From positions 1 through 35,323 of the forward strand of contig DLUF01000098.1 in assembly GCA_002742765.1 (NCBI GenBank): a DNA stretch of 35,323 nt. Direction: 5' to 3'. The notes under the pieces are model-generated. The model had not been told where the DNA came from and made no database searches. It was given only the letters and a program-made list of their open reading frames with translations. Source of the stretch: Sulfurospirillum sp. UBA12182. GTDB lineage: Bacteria > Campylobacterota > Campylobacteria > Campylobacterales > Sulfurospirillaceae. Position 1 is the stretch's first letter; each line of letters begins with the position of its first letter. Both the position numbers and the translations under genes were made by a program. Positions 20,519-28,293 of this stretch are shown here, piece by piece.

Positions 20519-21049
20519 ATGGATAAAATCAAGATAGGAGTTTTAACACTCTCAGATCGTGCGAGTGCTGGAGTCTATGAGGATATCTCTGGAAAAGCGA
20601 TTATGGAGACTTTAAGAGAGTATCTTCTCAACGAACTTGACTTTGTTTATGAAGTAATCCCTGATGAACAAAATCTTATCGAAGAGGCTTTAAAAGATAT
20701 GGCAGATACTCATGAGTGTGCTTTGATAGTCACAACTGGTGGAACAGGTCCAGACCCTAAAGACCTTACGCCAGAAGCGACAGAAGCCGTTTGTCATAAA
20801 ATGCTACCAGGCTTTGGCGAACTTATGCGTCAAGTGAGTTTAAAGTATGTCCCAACAGCGATTCTCTCAAGACAAACAGCAGGGATTAGAGGAAAATCAC
20901 TTATCATCAATCTTCCAGGAAAACCAAAATCTATAAGAGAGTGCTTGGACGCTGTTTTCCCAGCTGTCCCTTACTGTATAGACCTCATACATGGACCATA
21001 TCTGGAGTGCAATGAAGAGGTTATCAAAGCATTCCGTCCAAAAAAATAA
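20519..21049 (+). CDS. mogA: molybdopterin adenylyltransferase
   Basis: A 176-residue MogA, which adenylates molybdopterin before molybdenum insertion in Mo-cofactor synthesis. It shows the start K-I-G-V-L-T-L-S-D-R-A-S-A-G, the conserved T-T-G-G-T-G-P with D-P-K-D-L-T-P-E-A-T, and N-L-P-G-K-P-K-S-I-R-E-C. MoaB-type proteins are related, but the N-L-P-G-K-P stretch and length fit MogA. It follows the TetR gene by ten bases with AAAGGA as ribosome site, so the two are co-transcribed. A hairpin follows at 21073-21107. The Mo-cofactor would serve enzymes encoded elsewhere; NrfA itself needs no molybdenum. Confidence 0.93.
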   Translation: MDKIKIGVLTLSDRASAGVYEDISGKAIMETLREYLLNELDFVYEVIPDEQNLIEEALKDMADTHECALIVTTGGTGPDPKDLTPEATEAVCHKMLPGFGELMRQVSLKYVPTAILSRQTAGIRGKSLIINLPGKPKSIRECLDAVFPAVPYCIDLIHGPYLECNEEVIKAFRPKK

Positions 21050-21072
21050 TACTTCTATATAATTAAAAAAGT

Positions 21073-21107
21073 AACCAGTGATTTTATCTTCTAAAAAATC
21101 GCTGGTT
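21073..21107 (+). terminator. hairpin after mogA
   Basis: AACCAGTGATTTT (21073-21085) pairs with AAAATCGCTGGTT (21095-21107), a 13-base stem with one G-U pair. The T-run after it is weak, so termination may be partial. Confidence 0.6.
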
Positions 21108-21173
21108 GTCTTGCTTACTAGAAATTTTTCACACATTTTTATATATTTTTTTCGTCAATAAAATAAATCTCTC

Positions 21174-21216
21174 CTGACATAAGTCAAGGACAATTCTTAC
21201 CTGATTTTAGTATTAT
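21174..21216 (+). promoter_or_regulatory. Crp/Fnr-like box and -10 element of nrfHAIJ
   Basis: CTGACATAAGTCAA (21174-21187) contains TGAC-N4-GTCA, the symmetry and spacing of Crp/Fnr-family sites. A TATTAT -10 lies at 21211-21216, giving a start near 21223. The box centre (21180.5) is then about 42 bases upstream, the class II activator position used by FNR-type proteins. This fits anaerobic or nitrite/nitrate control. Resemblance to the TetR palindrome at 19872 is an alternative reading. Confidence 0.6.
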
Positions 21217-21271
21217 TTGCTTAATTTTTGAGATTAAAAAAACTATAAGGAAGGAGAAAATTGGGTATAAA

Positions 21272-21367
21272 ATGGAGGAATTTGCTGTGCCAAAGGCTAT
21301 ATCGTTCTATTTTGGGTGTTTTCGAACAACAAATAAGCAAATAAGGATGGAATGTGAAGAAAAATAG
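21272..21367 (+). CDS. possible leader peptide overlapping nrfH start
   Basis: A 31-codon frame (M-E-E-F-A-V-P-K...) in the nrfH leader, ending 14 bases inside nrfH in another frame. Translation could be coupled to nrfH. Ribosome-site spacing for its ATG is poor (GGAAGGAG is far upstream), though an in-frame GTG has GGAGG at good distance. It may be chance. Confidence 0.2.
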   Translation: MEEFAVPKAISFYFGCFRTTNKQIRMECEEK

Positions 21368-21890
21368 ATTCCTTGTATACACTGCATTGGTTATTGTACT
21401 TGCGACAATCACTATGTTTGCATATGTAGTGCATAAATCAAAAGCACTTTCATATCTCTCTAGTGATCCTAAAGCTTGTATCAACTGCCATGTGATGAAT
21501 ACACAATACGCAACTTGGCAACACAGTTCTCACGCACAAGGGGCATCGTGCGTAGAGTGTCACTTACCAACAAACAAAGGGTTGGTTGAGAAGTATTTAG
21601 CAAAAGCAAAAGATGGTTGGAATCACTCGGTTGCTTTTACCTTAAATACCTATGACAATGCTATTAAGATTAGTGAAGATGGTGCGAGAAGAGTTCAGGA
21701 AAATTGTGTTTCCTGTCACGCTTCTTTAGTCTCAACTCTAGTTACAAATAGCGATAAATATCATCAATATGATGATCCAAGTGTTGCAACGGGAAGAAAA
21801 TGTTGGGATTGCCATAAAGGCGTTCCACATGGGAAAATCAGAGGTTTATCTACTACACCAAATGCTTTGGGTGTAAAAGAAGTAAAATAA
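21354..21890 (+). CDS. nrfH: NrfH tetrahaem quinol dehydrogenase subunit
   Basis: A 178-residue membrane-anchored NapC/NirT-family cytochrome that takes electrons from menaquinol and passes them to NrfA. A single N-terminal TM helix (about 7-26) is followed by four haem motifs: C-I-N-C-H (42-46), C-V-E-C-H (66-70), C-V-S-C-H (118-122) and C-W-D-C-H (150-154). Length and spacing match Wolinella NrfH. The start is GTG, supported by AAGGA six bases upstream and by the M-K-K-N-R-F start of the anchor. It heads the nrfHAIJ operon. Confidence 0.97.
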   Translation: MKKNRFLVYTALVIVLATITMFAYVVHKSKALSYLSSDPKACINCHVMNTQYATWQHSSHAQGASCVECHLPTNKGLVEKYLAKAKDGWNHSVAFTLNTYDNAIKISEDGARRVQENCVSCHASLVSTLVTNSDKYHQYDDPSVATGRKCWDCHKGVPHGKIRGLSTTPNALGVKEVK

Positions 21891-21905
21891 AAAGGAGTTA
21901 AGATA

Positions 21906-23450
21906 ATGAAATTAAAATTATTGATCGCTGGATGTTTGAGTGCGATGATCGCTATGGGACTTTTAGTGAGTAATATTAATGCAAAAGAAGAGGAACGTGT
22001 ACAGCTAGCAAAAGCGCCAAGTGCAGCTGGTATCGAAGGAAAAGCAAAGAGTGAAGAGTGGGCAAAATACTACCCAAGACAGTATGACTCATGGAAGAAA
22101 ACAAAAGAGTATGACACTTTTACTGATATGCTAGATAAAGACCCTGCTTTTGTTATCGCTTGGGCTGGTTATGGCTTTGCAAAAGATTATAACTCACCAC
22201 GTGGTCACTATTATGCCCTACAAGATAACATCAACTCACTAAGAACGGGTGGACCAGTAGATGAGAAGACTGGGCCTATGCCAACAGCTTGTTGGACATG
22301 TAAATCTCCTGATGTTCCAAGACTTATCGAAGAAAAAGGTGAGTTAGAGTATTTTACTGGTAAATGGGCAAAATATGGTTCAGAAATTGTAAATTCTATC
22401 GGTTGTTATAACTGCCATGATGATAAAACTGCGCAACTAAGAGCAAGCGTACCACACCTAAATCGTGGTTTGGAAGCTGCTGGTAGAAAGAGCTTTGAAG
22501 ATTCAACACATCAAGAAAAGCGTTCACTTGTATGTGCTCAGTGTCACGTTGAATACTACTTCAAAAAGACAGAGTATACAGATGACAAAGGTGTGAAAAA
22601 AGCTGCTGCTGTGGTAACTCTCCCTTGGGCAAATGGAATCGGCAAAGATGGTAATGCTGGTGTTGAAGGTATGATTGAATATTATGATGCGATTGGTTTT
22701 GCTGATTGGACACATAAAATCTCAAAAACTCCAATGTTAAAAGCGCAACATCCAGGTTATGAGTTCTTCTTAACAGGAATCCATGGACAAAAAGGTCTTT
22801 CATGTGCTGATTGTCATATGCCTTATACTCAAGAGGGTTCTGTAAAATACTCAGACCACCAAGTTATCGAAAATCCACTTAATGAGATGGATAGAACTTG
22901 TATGAATTGTCATAGAGAGAGTGAAGAAAAACTAAAAGGTATCGTACATCAAAAATATGAGCGTAAAGAATTTTTAGGCAAAATAGTATTTGATAACCTA
23001 GGAAAAGCGCATCTTGAAACTGGTAAAGCGATAGAACTTGGTGCAAGTGATGAAGAGTTAAAAGATATAAGAACTCTTATCCGTCATGCACAATTCAAAG
23101 CTGATATGGCAGTTGCTGCTCATGGTAACTACTTCCATGCTCCAGAAGAGACACTAAGACTTCTTTCAGCTGGAAATAATGATGCGCAACAAGCTCGTTT
23201 AAAACTTGTAAAAGTTTTAGCAAAATACGGTGCGATGGACTATATGGCTCCAGAGTTTGATTCAAAAGATAAAGCTCAAAAATTAGCTGGTGTGGATTTG
23301 GCAAAACTAGCTGCTGAGAAAATGAAGTTCAAACAAACTTTAGAGCAAGAGTGGAAAAAAGAGGCAAAAGCAAAAGGACGTGCAAATCCTGAACTTTATC
23401 AAGATGCAGATACTATCAATGATGGTAAATCATCTTGGAATAAAAAATAA
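21906..23450 (+). CDS. nrfA: ammonia-forming cytochrome c nitrite reductase
   Basis: A 514-residue periplasmic pentahaem NrfA, reducing nitrite to ammonium with six electrons. The signal peptide spans about 1-26. Haem 1 has the special C-W-T-C-K site (129-133), whose lysine ligates the active-site iron. Four ordinary sites follow: C-Y-N-C-H (167-171), C-A-Q-C-H (210-214), C-A-D-C-H (300-304) and C-M-N-C-H (332-336). R113, the tyrosines after C-A-Q-C-H, and H282 in A-Q-H-P-G-Y-E fit the known substrate pocket. It lies 15 bases after nrfH with AAGGAG as ribosome site; a hairpin separates it from nrfI. Confidence 0.98.
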   Translation: MKLKLLIAGCLSAMIAMGLLVSNINAKEEERVQLAKAPSAAGIEGKAKSEEWAKYYPRQYDSWKKTKEYDTFTDMLDKDPAFVIAWAGYGFAKDYNSPRGHYYALQDNINSLRTGGPVDEKTGPMPTACWTCKSPDVPRLIEEKGELEYFTGKWAKYGSEIVNSIGCYNCHDDKTAQLRASVPHLNRGLEAAGRKSFEDSTHQEKRSLVCAQCHVEYYFKKTEYTDDKGVKKAAAVVTLPWANGIGKDGNAGVEGMIEYYDAIGFADWTHKISKTPMLKAQHPGYEFFLTGIHGQKGLSCADCHMPYTQEGSVKYSDHQVIENPLNEMDRTCMNCHRESEEKLKGIVHQKYERKEFLGKIVFDNLGKAHLETGKAIELGASDEELKDIRTLIRHAQFKADMAVAAHGNYFHAPEETLRLLSAGNNDAQQARLKLVKVLAKYGAMDYMAPEFDSKDKAQKLAGVDLAKLAAEKMKFKQTLEQEWKKEAKAKGRANPELYQDADTINDGKSSWNKK

Positions 23451-23463
23451 CTTGCATCTTCGG

Positions 23464-23485
23464 CAAAGGAGGGTTTCCTCCTTTG
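23464..23485 (+). terminator. intra-operon hairpin between nrfA and nrfI
   Basis: CAAAGGAGG (23464-23472), loop GTTT, CCTCCTTTG (23477-23485), a perfect 9-base stem 13 bases after the nrfA stop. No T-run follows. It probably marks the 3' end of an abundant nrfHA transcript or partly attenuates nrfIJ. Confidence 0.65.
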
Positions 23486-23507
23486 TCACTTTACACAAAG
23501 GAAATGA

Positions 23508-26195
23508 GTGTTGCTTCGAATTTTTAGCTCTTATACTCTTTTTTATCTTTTACTCATCGTTATAGCTATAAGTTGTGGTATCGCAACTTTTATTGAAAAT
23601 GATTTTGGAACGATTAGCGCAAGAGCATTGGTATATGAAGCACACTGGTTTGAAGCAATGCTTGCTTTAAGTATGTTCAATCTTTCTTTGTTGATTTATA
23701 CAAAAAAGATGTATCAAAACTATGCAAAGTTTTTCATTCATTTTTCACTTATCGTTATCTTTGCATCCTCTTTTATCACGAGATACTTTGGTTATGAGGG
23801 AACAGTTTATATCACAGAGAAAAGCTATACACAAAGTGCCATCAGTTCTAAAAATTATCTTCAAATCTGGCTAGAGAGTGGAAATGAAGAGAAATATATA
23901 AGTATCCCCTATGAGATGTATCCTTTTGCTCCTATACTTGATGAAGAGTTTGAGCTAGGAAATAAGTCTTTACATGTAAAGATTAAAACGAAGGATTTTC
24001 AAAAACTTGGGTTTGAAACAAAGGGCAAAATAGTACTTAGCGTAGAAACTAAAAATGCAAAAGATAGCTTTGAAATGGATTTTATACAAAATCAAATAGG
24101 AAAATCTTTTTCAAAACTATTGGACTCGATAAAAATCAAGGTACAGTATGGCTCAATACAAATACCTCTACCTTTTGAAATCACTTTGGATGATTTTGTG
24201 TTAAAAAAATATCCTGGAACGAATTATCCATCAGAGTATTTGAGTTATGTGATGATTCATGATGCAACGAGTAAAAACAAATTTGCCAAGATTATCAGTA
24301 TGAACCAGCCTCTTAGTTACAAAGGATATAAACTTTTTCAAACCTCTTATTCTCCAGATGAAAAAGGAACGATTTTATCTTTGAACAAAGACCCTGGGAA
24401 GATTCCTACTTATATGGGTTATAGCCTTTTGATTTTAGGTTTGGTTTTGAGTTTTTTTAGTAAAAATAGCAGATTATACCTCTTGATTCAAAGAACGAAA
24501 AGATATAATTTAGCTCTTCTTGTAACTTTATGTTTTGCTTTTTCTCCCTCATATGCGCAAAGTACATATCTTCAAAAGTATCTCCAAGAACATCAGCAAA
24601 ATTCAAAAGAACTCTCAGAAGCATTTGGAGCGTTAAATGTCCAAGCGATGGGAAGGATGCAACCTTTGGGAACTTTGAGTCGTGATATTTTGTATAAATT
24701 TTCAAGAAAAAGTACACTGCATGGGATGGATGCAAATCAAATACTCTTAGGGATGCTCTCAAAAGCGGAACTATGGAAAGATGTTCCTCTTTTTAGTATC
24801 AAGACAGATGCTTTAAAAAAGCTCTTAGGAAAAGATTTAGATACAAAACTTATCTCTTTTAATGACCTTTTAGGAAAAGATAAAGAGTATCTTTTGATAA
24901 AACCTTTGGAAGAAGCTTCTTTGTTAAAGCCATCTGAGCAATCTGTCTTTCATAAAGAAGTTATACGGATGAATGAAAGAGTGGAAATTTCTCATATGAT
25001 TTATGGTGCAAAGATTTTTTCCATTTTCCCAGATACAAAAAATCAAACAGATGTCTGGAGGGATTTTCAAGCCCTTTGGCAAGATATTGATGAGCCTTTG
25101 AGTAAACAAATTCAGTTAGAAACTTTGAAATTTTTAGATGCAAGCTTTAATCGTAATTATGAAAAAGCACTTACACACTTAAAAAGTATCGAAACTTTCC
25201 AAAAAGAGTATGGAAAAGGGTTGATTTTAGAAGATAAAAAGCTTCATTTTGAACTCTTTTTCAATAAGCTAGAACTCTTTGAAAAACTTACATTTGCTTC
25301 GATTGTTTTAGGGATTTTGAGCCTTGTATTTGCCTTTGGGAAAGTTTTTTATCCATTTTTCTCAAAGCCATATTTTGTGTTTATAAGCTCCTTTGGGGTT
25401 GGATTTTTGTTTGTGTTTCATTTTTTAGGTCTTCTTAGCAGATGGTATATCAGTGGACATGCACCGATGAGTGATACTTATGAATCTATGCTTTATATCG
25501 CTTTTTCAGCACTCTTTTTTGCGCTATTCTTTTTTAGAAATTCCCTTTTCGCCTCTAGTGCTTCCATACTCCTTTATGCGATGTTTATGCTAGGGGCATA
25601 TCTCAGTCATATAGACCCTCAGATAACAACCTTAGTACCAGTTCTAAAATCTTTTTGGTTAACACTTCATGTCTCAGTTATAGCTGGTAGTTATGGTTTT
25701 TTAGGCGTTGCAGCTATGATTTCTCTTTTATGTTTGGTTTTATACGCTCTAAGAGAAGAAAAAAGGCTCTCTTTAGATACGCATATCAACTATCTTAGCA
25801 ATATCAGTGAAATAGCGATTTACATAGGACTTGTGTTGCTTTTGATAGGCAATCTTTTAGGGGCTATTTGGGCAAATGAGTCATGGGGTAGATACTGGGG
25901 TTGGGATCCAAAAGAGACTTGGACTTTTATCTCTATCATTTTTTACACACTTTTAGTGCATATGAAGTATCTTCAATTAGAAAATTTTAGATATTGGTTC
26001 AATGTTGCTTCTCTTGGAGGTTTTGGTGCGATTTTGATGACTTATTTTGGTGTAAATTACTATTTGGCTGGAATGCACTCTTACGCCACAGGTGACCCAG
26101 TTCCTATCCCTTTTTGGGTATATTTAAGTGTTGGAGGGTATGTTTTACTGCTCCTTGTTTCATCTTTAAAAAGAAAAAATTTAATAGAAAGGTAG
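23508..26195 (+). CDS. nrfI: NrfI, fused ResB/CcsA cytochrome c synthase (CcsBA)
   Basis: A 895-residue integral membrane protein of system II cytochrome c maturation. The N-terminal half is a ResB (CcsB) domain: TM helices near 5-30, 48-65 and 72-95, and a large periplasmic loop. The C-terminal half is CcsA with many TM helices and the haem-handling WWD motif W-G-R-Y-W-G-W-D-P-K-E-T-W near residue 795. In Wolinella, NrfI is dedicated to attaching haem to the CWTCK motif of NrfA, so its place directly behind nrfHA predicts the same job. The start is GTG with AAGGA six bases before. It lies two bases before nrfJ. Confidence 0.93.
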   Translation: MLLRIFSSYTLFYLLLIVIAISCGIATFIENDFGTISARALVYEAHWFEAMLALSMFNLSLLIYTKKMYQNYAKFFIHFSLIVIFASSFITRYFGYEGTVYITEKSYTQSAISSKNYLQIWLESGNEEKYISIPYEMYPFAPILDEEFELGNKSLHVKIKTKDFQKLGFETKGKIVLSVETKNAKDSFEMDFIQNQIGKSFSKLLDSIKIKVQYGSIQIPLPFEITLDDFVLKKYPGTNYPSEYLSYVMIHDATSKNKFAKIISMNQPLSYKGYKLFQTSYSPDEKGTILSLNKDPGKIPTYMGYSLLILGLVLSFFSKNSRLYLLIQRTKRYNLALLVTLCFAFSPSYAQSTYLQKYLQEHQQNSKELSEAFGALNVQAMGRMQPLGTLSRDILYKFSRKSTLHGMDANQILLGMLSKAELWKDVPLFSIKTDALKKLLGKDLDTKLISFNDLLGKDKEYLLIKPLEEASLLKPSEQSVFHKEVIRMNERVEISHMIYGAKIFSIFPDTKNQTDVWRDFQALWQDIDEPLSKQIQLETLKFLDASFNRNYEKALTHLKSIETFQKEYGKGLILEDKKLHFELFFNKLELFEKLTFASIVLGILSLVFAFGKVFYPFFSKPYFVFISSFGVGFLFVFHFLGLLSRWYISGHAPMSDTYESMLYIAFSALFFALFFFRNSLFASSASILLYAMFMLGAYLSHIDPQITTLVPVLKSFWLTLHVSVIAGSYGFLGVAAMISLLCLVLYALREEKRLSLDTHINYLSNISEIAIYIGLVLLLIGNLLGAIWANESWGRYWGWDPKETWTFISIIFYTLLVHMKYLQLENFRYWFNVASLGGFGAILMTYFGVNYYLAGMHSYATGDPVPIPFWVYLSVGGYVLLLLVSSLKRKNLIER
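23969..23980. repeat. TTTACATGTAAA palindrome (in nrfI)
   Basis: Perfect copy, symmetric to CTTTACATGTAAAG, encoding L-H-V-K in the periplasmic loop of the ResB domain. Confidence 0.8.
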
Positions 26196-26197
26196 AT

Positions 26198-26497
26198 ATG
26201 AAAACTATAACAAAAATTCTAGCAACATCTGTGCTTGTAACCACTCTTTTTGCAGCAAATCCGTTTTATGGTGGTGTTGTAAAAGAAGTTATTCATGCTG
26301 GTGGCTATACTTACTTGTTAGTGCAAGAAAAAAATGCAGGTAGCTTTTGGGCTGCTGTGAGTAGTGTTGGGGTAAAAGTTGGCGATGAAGTGCGTTTTCA
26401 AAAAGAGTTCGTTGCAAACAAATTTCATTCAAAAGCGCTTAATCGTGATTTTGAAGAGTTGATGTTTGCGTCAAATATAGAGTATAAAGTCAAATAA
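26198..26497 (+). CDS. nrfJ: NrfJ-like small periplasmic protein
   Basis: A 99-residue exported protein with a clear signal peptide (cut likely after L-F-A-A, about 20) and a small beta-rich body with H-A-G-G-Y-T-Y-L-L-V and V-K-V-G-D-E-V-R-F. The frame is open further upstream, but ATG 26198, two bases after the nrfI stop and starting the signal peptide, is the sensible start. Wolinella has nrfJ as the fourth gene of the same operon; its function is not established to my knowledge. It is not a cytochrome, since no CxxCH is present. A palindromic hairpin follows. Confidence 0.75.
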   Translation: MKTITKILATSVLVTTLFAANPFYGGVVKEVIHAGGYTYLLVQEKNAGSFWAAVSSVGVKVGDEVRFQKEFVANKFHSKALNRDFEELMFASNIEYKVK

Positions 26498-26502
26498 TCA
26501 TC

Positions 26503-26536
26503 TTTACATGTAAGAGTTTCAACTCTTACATGTAAA
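26503..26536. terminator. long hairpin between convergent nrfJ and the minus-strand gene
   Basis: TTTACATGTAAGAGTT (26503-26518) and AACTCTTACATGTAAA (26521-26536) form a perfect 16-base inverted repeat with a two-base centre. Each arm carries a TTACATGTAA palindrome, so two motif copies build the stem. It lies between convergent stops and probably ends transcription from both sides. Confidence 0.7.
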
Positions 26537-26540
26537 AAAG

Positions 26541-26834
26541 TTAAGCAGATTTTTTAAAGAGTTTTTCTCTTAAAACTTTCACTAAAGCTGTATCAACGTT
26601 AGGTGATTCTTCATCGATAAAAACGTTTGCACACAGTGTGGTACTATCTTTTCTTGGAAGAACTAGATAATCTATTTGCATCTCTTTAATGTTTTTACAT
26701 GAAACAGATACCACAGAAGTGATACCACCTTTTTCATTTACATTTACTACCGTAAAAAAAGCAGCATTTTTACATGCTTCACCCATATTTGCCTGCAAGC
26801 CTCTCTCTTCGTTTGTTGGAAATGCTATGGTCAT
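26541..26834 (-). CDS. small protein, possibly NifX/MTH1175-like at N-terminus
   Basis: A 97-residue soluble protein of uncertain family. The start M-T-I-A-F-P-T-N-E-E-R-G-L-Q-A-N-M-G-E-A resembles the opening of NifX/NifB-type (MTH1175) cluster-binding proteins, but the later glycine-rich G-x-G-P part of that family is absent. There are three cysteines (C22, C46, C68) and no signal peptide. It has its own GGGAAAAG ribosome site and lies alone between nrfJ (convergent) and the LysE gene. It could bind a metal or cluster or act in a regulatory role; I do not recognise it with confidence. Confidence 0.55.
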   Translation of the reverse strand: MTIAFPTNEERGLQANMGEACKNAAFFTVVNVNEKGGITSVVSVSCKNIKEMQIDYLVLPRKDSTTLCANVFIDEESPNVDTALVKVLREKLFKKSA

Positions 26835-27068
26835 CTTTTCCCTTTCATTTTATTTGTAAAAGTCTATTGTAAGTGGCGTTCAAAGTCAATTAATGAAAAA
26901 AATTTTACGTCAAGGAAAAATGCAAGAAAAAAGTGTTACTATTTGTTAGACTTTGGTTAAAGTTTGCTTATAAAAAGGATTTAGAGTTTGAAGGTTTAAG
27001 ATAAATCTCAAATAAAAAAAGCGAGAAAAGAGCTTAAACCTTAAAAAAAAAGATTAGTTTTAAGAAGT
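26835..27068. other. 234-base non-coding gap with long inverted repeat
   Basis: It lies upstream of the small gene at 26834 and downstream of the LysE gene. AAGGTTTAAG (26991-27000) and CTTAAACCTT (27033-27042) form a perfect 10-base inverted repeat 32 bases apart, near an A-tract at 27043-27051. No convincing gene was seen; the longest small frame (18 codons) lacks a good ribosome site. Confidence 0.45.
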
Positions 27069-27695
27069 TTATGCACTTATCGCTAGTTTAGCACCTATAA
27101 GCCCCATGATACCACCACTTAGATAGTTGATATAACTTTGGTATCTACTATATGCTTTTTGAGCTTTTTTTGTAGACAAAGTAAGTGCTACGATACTATA
27201 CCAACTTGCATCTAAAACAAAAGCGATAAAACATAAAAGAGCATAAGAGAACAAAGAAGCATTTTCAGGCATAAAAGCTGCAAAAATACCTCCAATAACA
27301 ATGGCAGTTTTTGGGTTTGAGAGTTGTGTAAAAAGACCGATGAGAAAAAATCTATAAGCACTCTCTTCTTTACATGTAAGAGTTTTTTCTTCTTGTTTTA
27401 AGGGAGATTTTGCATGGCTTATAATCTTATATGCAAGATAACAAAGATACAGACCTCCACAGATTTTAAATACAAGAAAAAGAGCAGGCATTGCTTTGAG
27501 TAAGATATACAAACCACTTGAAGCTAAAAAAGCAAAGACTAAAGCCCCTAATCCCATCCCTAAAGAGATAAAAAGTGCTTTTTTCCTAGAGTGCGACATG
27601 GCAGCATTTGCTACTACCAAAAAACTAGGTCCTGGACTCATAACTCCAAGGAGTAGAGCGAGTGAGATAGGAAGAATAAAAAGATATTCGTTCAT
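27069..27695 (-). CDS. LysE/RhtB-family exporter
   Basis: A 208-residue inner-membrane exporter of the LysE/RhtB amino-acid efflux family, with about six TM helices and the signatures G-V-M-S-P-G-P-S-F near 18-26 and Q-L-S-N-P-K-T-A in the middle. Substrate cannot be told from sequence; homoserine, threonine or leucine export is typical. It overlaps the DedA gene by four bases (ATGA) and is the third gene of a minus-strand unit valS-dedA-lysE. Confidence 0.92.
   Translation of the reverse strand: MNEYLFILPISLALLLGVMSPGPSFLVVANAAMSHSRKKALFISLGMGLGALVFAFLASSGLYILLKAMPALFLVFKICGGLYLCYLAYKIISHAKSPLKQEEKTLTCKEESAYRFFLIGLFTQLSNPKTAIVIGGIFAAFMPENASLFSYALLCFIAFVLDASWYSIVALTLSTKKAQKAYSRYQSYINYLSGGIMGLIGAKLAISA
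27370..27379. repeat. TTACATGTAA palindrome (in lysE-type gene)
   Basis: 10-base core copy of the window-wide palindrome, flanked as CTTTACATGTAAGAG and encoding T-C-K in the cytoplasmic loop of the exporter. Confidence 0.75.
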
Positions 27696-28291
27696 GAGTT
27701 TTGCCTTTTAATGTAGATGATAGAGAACAGAGAAATGATGCCTAAAGTAATGATAGTAATGCTTTGTAAATACTCTTTTATAAGCTCTCCTTGATTTCCT
27801 AAAATATAGCCTAAAAGAGCAAGGATAGAAACCCAGATACCAGCACCTAATGTGGTATATAAAGAGAATTTCAACACATGCATCTGTGCAAGTCCTGCTG
27901 GAAGTGAGATATGCTGACGAACTACTGGGATGAGCCTGCCGTTGAAAGTAGAAATCTCTCCATGAGATGCAAAAAATGTTTCCATTTTTTGAAGTTTTTT
28001 TTCATCAAAAAAAACATAATGTCCATACTTCAAAAGAACTTTTCGCCCTAGTGTACGAGAAAGATAGTAGTTAAAAAGTGCACCTGCAAGTGAGCCAAAA
28101 CTTCCCATAGCGATGGCAAGATAAAGGTTCATCTCTCCTTTGTAAGCGAGATATCCAGCTGGAATCATAACTACTTCGCTTGGAAATGGAAAAAAAGAGC
28201 TCTCTAAAAACATCAGCAAAAAGATACCGATGTAACCTAAAGAGCCTATTGTTTGGACTAAAAAGTCGATGATTTGGTGTAAAAGTTCCAC
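27692..28291 (-). CDS. DedA-family membrane protein
   Basis: A 199-residue DedA/SNARE-associated-like protein, now regarded as a lipid scramblase or undecaprenyl-phosphate flippase family. It shows the marks F-L-E-S-S-F-F-P-F-P-S-E, G-S-L-A-G-A-L-F-N-Y and F-N-G-R-L-I-P-V-V-R-Q-H-I-S-L-P-A-G. The basic and acidic residues usually essential in the family are present. The start is GTG (28289-28291), two bases after the valS stop, so it is probably read from the valS transcript. Confidence 0.93.
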   Translation of the reverse strand: MELLHQIIDFLVQTIGSLGYIGIFLLMFLESSFFPFPSEVVMIPAGYLAYKGEMNLYLAIAMGSFGSLAGALFNYYLSRTLGRKVLLKYGHYVFFDEKKLQKMETFFASHGEISTFNGRLIPVVRQHISLPAGLAQMHVLKFSLYTTLGAGIWVSILALLGYILGNQGELIKEYLQSITIITLGIISLFSIIYIKRQNS

Positions 28292-28293
28292 GA

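Larger units (their letters stand above)
21050..21353. other. 304-base intergenic region mogA-nrfH
   Basis: The longest gap in the window. It holds the mogA hairpin (21073-21107), a Crp/Fnr-like box with a -10 element (21174-21216), and about 130 bases of nrfH leader containing a possible 31-codon reading frame that overlaps the nrfH start. Nothing else recognisable was seen. Confidence 0.7.

Noticed and set aside
26114-26197. N-terminal extension of nrfJ
   Set aside because: It overlaps the end of nrfI in another frame and would bury the signal peptide; ATG 26198 fits much better.
26893-26949. 18-codon frame in the gap before the small minus-strand gene
   Set aside because: No good ribosome site, no recognisable product, and within AT-rich sequence where such frames are common.
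26951-26970. Sigma-54-like GG...GC element
   Set aside because: The spacing between GG and GC is nine bases instead of ten and the flanks do not fit TGGCAC-N5-TTGC.
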